Under the pieces are notes generated by a model, which was given only the letters and a program-made list of their open reading frames with translations, ran no database searches and was not told the DNA's origin. The position numbers and the translations under genes are program-made. From Sulfitobacter aestuariivivens (GTDB taxonomy: Bacteria > Pseudomonadota > Alphaproteobacteria > Rhodobacterales > Rhodobacteraceae): a stretch of DNA of 64,000 nt. Positions 62,850-64,000 of the stretch are shown here, one piece after another (the first letter of the stretch is position 1; each line of letters starts with the position of its first letter). The stretch lies in NCBI RefSeq assembly GCF_014763045.1, contig NZ_JACTAG010000002.1, positions 1,364,001 to 1,428,000 on the forward strand. The letters run 5' to 3'.

Positions 62850-64000
62850 ATGAAGAAGTTTGTGATGGCGGCACTGGGCGGCACGATCGCCGGTGTCGTG
62901 GCAACGACGCAGATCGCCGCCCCCGTGCTGGCGCAGGAGCGCGTGAAGAATGTGAATGTCTATGAACAGCTTGACCTGTTCGGTGACATCTTCGAACGCA
63001 TCCGCGCGCAATACGTGGAAGAGGTGGAAACGGACGAGTTGATCGAGGCGGCCATCAACGGCATGCTGACCTCGCTTGATCCGCATTCGAGCTATCTGTC
63101 GCCCAAGGACGCCGCCAAGATGCGCGAACAAACCCGTGGCGAATTCGGCGGGCTGGGCATCGAAGTCACCCAGGAAGAGGGCTTTGTCAAAGTCGTCTCG
63201 CCCATCGACGGCACACCTGCCGATGAGGCGGGCATGGAAGCGGGTGATTTTATCACCCACGTCGACGGCGAAAGCCTGCTGGGTCTGACACTGGATGACG
63301 CGGTCGAGATGATGCGCGGGCCGGTTGGCTCCGAAATTGTTATCACCGTGGTCCGCGAAGGAGAGCCCGAACCGTTCGATGTCTCGATCATCCGCGACAC
63401 GATTGAATTGACCGTGGTGCGGTCGCGCACCGAAGGCGATACGGTGGTGCTGCGCCTGTCCACCTTCAACGAACAGACCTATCCAAAGATGGCAGAGGCC
63501 ATCAAGGAACAGGTCGCCGAAGCAGGCGGCATGGACAAGGTCAACGGCTTTGTCGTCGATATGCGCAACAACCCCGGCGGGCTGCTCAACCAGGCCATCG
63601 CGGTCTCGGATGCCTTCCTCGAAAAGGGCGAGATCGTCAGCACCCGCGGGCGCAACCCGGCTGACGGGGACCGCGTCAACGCGACACCTGGCGATCTGAC
63701 CGAAGGAAAACCCATCGTGGTGCTGATCAACGGTGGGTCCGCCTCTGCCTCAGAGATTGTCGCGGGGGCCTTGCAGGACCACCGCCGCGCCATCGTCGTC
63801 GGCACCAAGAGCTTTGGCAAAGGCTCTGTCCAGACGGTGATGCCCCTGCGCGGCGATGGCGCGATGCGCCTGACCACGGCGCGCTACTACACCCCGTCGG
63901 GCCGGTCTATCCAGGCGCTCGGCGTTTCGCCCGACATCGTCGTCGCCCAGCCGCCTGCCAAACCGGAAACCGAAGAGGATGAACTGAACGCGCGCCCCCT
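62850..64000 (+). CDS. ctpA: S41 carboxyl-terminal processing protease, 3'-truncated by the window edge
   Basis: First 383 residues of a periplasmic tail-specific protease. Signal sequence (FVMAALGGTIAGVVATTQIAAPVLA), PDZ domain (about 85-165, with IEVTQEEGFVKVVSPIDGTPADEAG), and S41 core with VVDMRNNPGGLLNQA, the nucleophile region GGSASASEIVAGAL and the lysine in GTKSFGKGSVQT. The downstream part is off the window. It follows the EnvC-like gene by 3 bp, as is common in alphaproteobacteria. Confidence 0.94.
   Translation, partial: MKKFVMAALGGTIAGVVATTQIAAPVLAQERVKNVNVYEQLDLFGDIFERIRAQYVEEVETDELIEAAINGMLTSLDPHSSYLSPKDAAKMREQTRGEFGGLGIEVTQEEGFVKVVSPIDGTPADEAGMEAGDFITHVDGESLLGLTLDDAVEMMRGPVGSEIVITVVREGEPEPFDVSIIRDTIELTVVRSRTEGDTVVLRLSTFNEQTYPKMAEAIKEQVAEAGGMDKVNGFVVDMRNNPGGLLNQAIAVSDAFLEKGEIVSTRGRNPADGDRVNATPGDLTEGKPIVVLINGGSASASEIVAGALQDHRRAIVVGTKSFGKGSVQTVMPLRGDGAMRLTTARYYTPSGRSIQALGVSPDIVVAQPPAKPETEEDELNARP

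Noticed and set aside
1..64000. tRNA, rRNA operon, CRISPR array, transposase or phage genes
   Set aside because: Looked for on both strands by eye; no T-loop/acceptor pairs, spaced direct-repeat arrays, or recognisable transposase or integrase proteins were found. The 14-nt 16S-tail match at 23732 has no further rRNA sequence beside it.

Overview
The window is a chromosomal segment of a GC-rich alphaproteobacterium, most likely Rhodobacterales (Roseobacter group). The basis is the aerobic (CobG-type) cobalamin gene set with cbtAB and cobW, the very tight gene packing with ATGA/GTGA start-stop overlaps, and the overall protein repertoire. No rRNA, tRNA, CRISPR array, insertion sequence or prophage is visible.

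Layout. 1-3426: NAD salvage (pncA fragment, pncB) interleaved with two sulfotransferase-family genes. 3423-4337: an EamA permease on the minus strand. 4506-20309: a cobalamin riboswitch followed by a long B12 operon: cbtB, cbtA, a His-rich anchored protein, a DUF1636 protein, cobW, cobN, cobG, cobH, cobI, cobJ, (cobK on the opposite strand), cobL, cobE, cobM, cobB, cobA, a second DUF1636 protein and cobF. Together these cover cobalt uptake and corrin-ring synthesis from uroporphyrinogen III to cobyrinate or hydrogenobyrinate a,c-diamide, plus the large cobaltochelatase subunit. cobS, cobT and the late amidation and nucleotide-loop genes are not in the window. 20376-24899: arfB, a large acidic surface or secreted protein with a cadherin-like domain, and a methyltransferase, separated by the two longest gene-free stretches. 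24902-28793 (minus): yhhQ, a phytase-like esterase, mepA and a UMF1-family permease. 29001-31435: a lipoprotein, an acetyltransferase, a thioesterase and YggT. 31606-34460: recQ and yaaA.

34445-44216: a hybrid histidine kinase divergent from an alpha-2-macroglobulin/pbpC pair. 44244-45797: an AEC permease and a GNAT enzyme. 45794-52587 (minus): a MoxR - DUF58 - DUF4159 - GATase-like membrane operon. 52645-55196: DUF1285, VOC, an atypical SDR and a hydroxypyruvate-isomerase-like gene. 55417-59199 (minus): a GST-like gene, a YjbR-like gene and polA. 59339-60053 (minus): a zinc-finger protein and DUF1203. 60211-64000: gpmI, an EnvC-like protein and a CtpA-type protease cut by the window end.

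Most of the window is ordinary core genome. The points that merit checking are the inverted cobK inside the B12 operon, a four-copy 11-bp-period ACCGAC array upstream of recQ, a perfect copy of the 16S rRNA 3' tail (a maximal Shine-Dalgarno on the other strand) before an 18-codon frame near 23.7 kb, and a 21-nt repeat that bounds a hairpin-rich 177-bp spacer at 55.2-55.4 kb. Others are an SDR without its catalytic tyrosine and a secreted protein with no recognisable RTX repeats.
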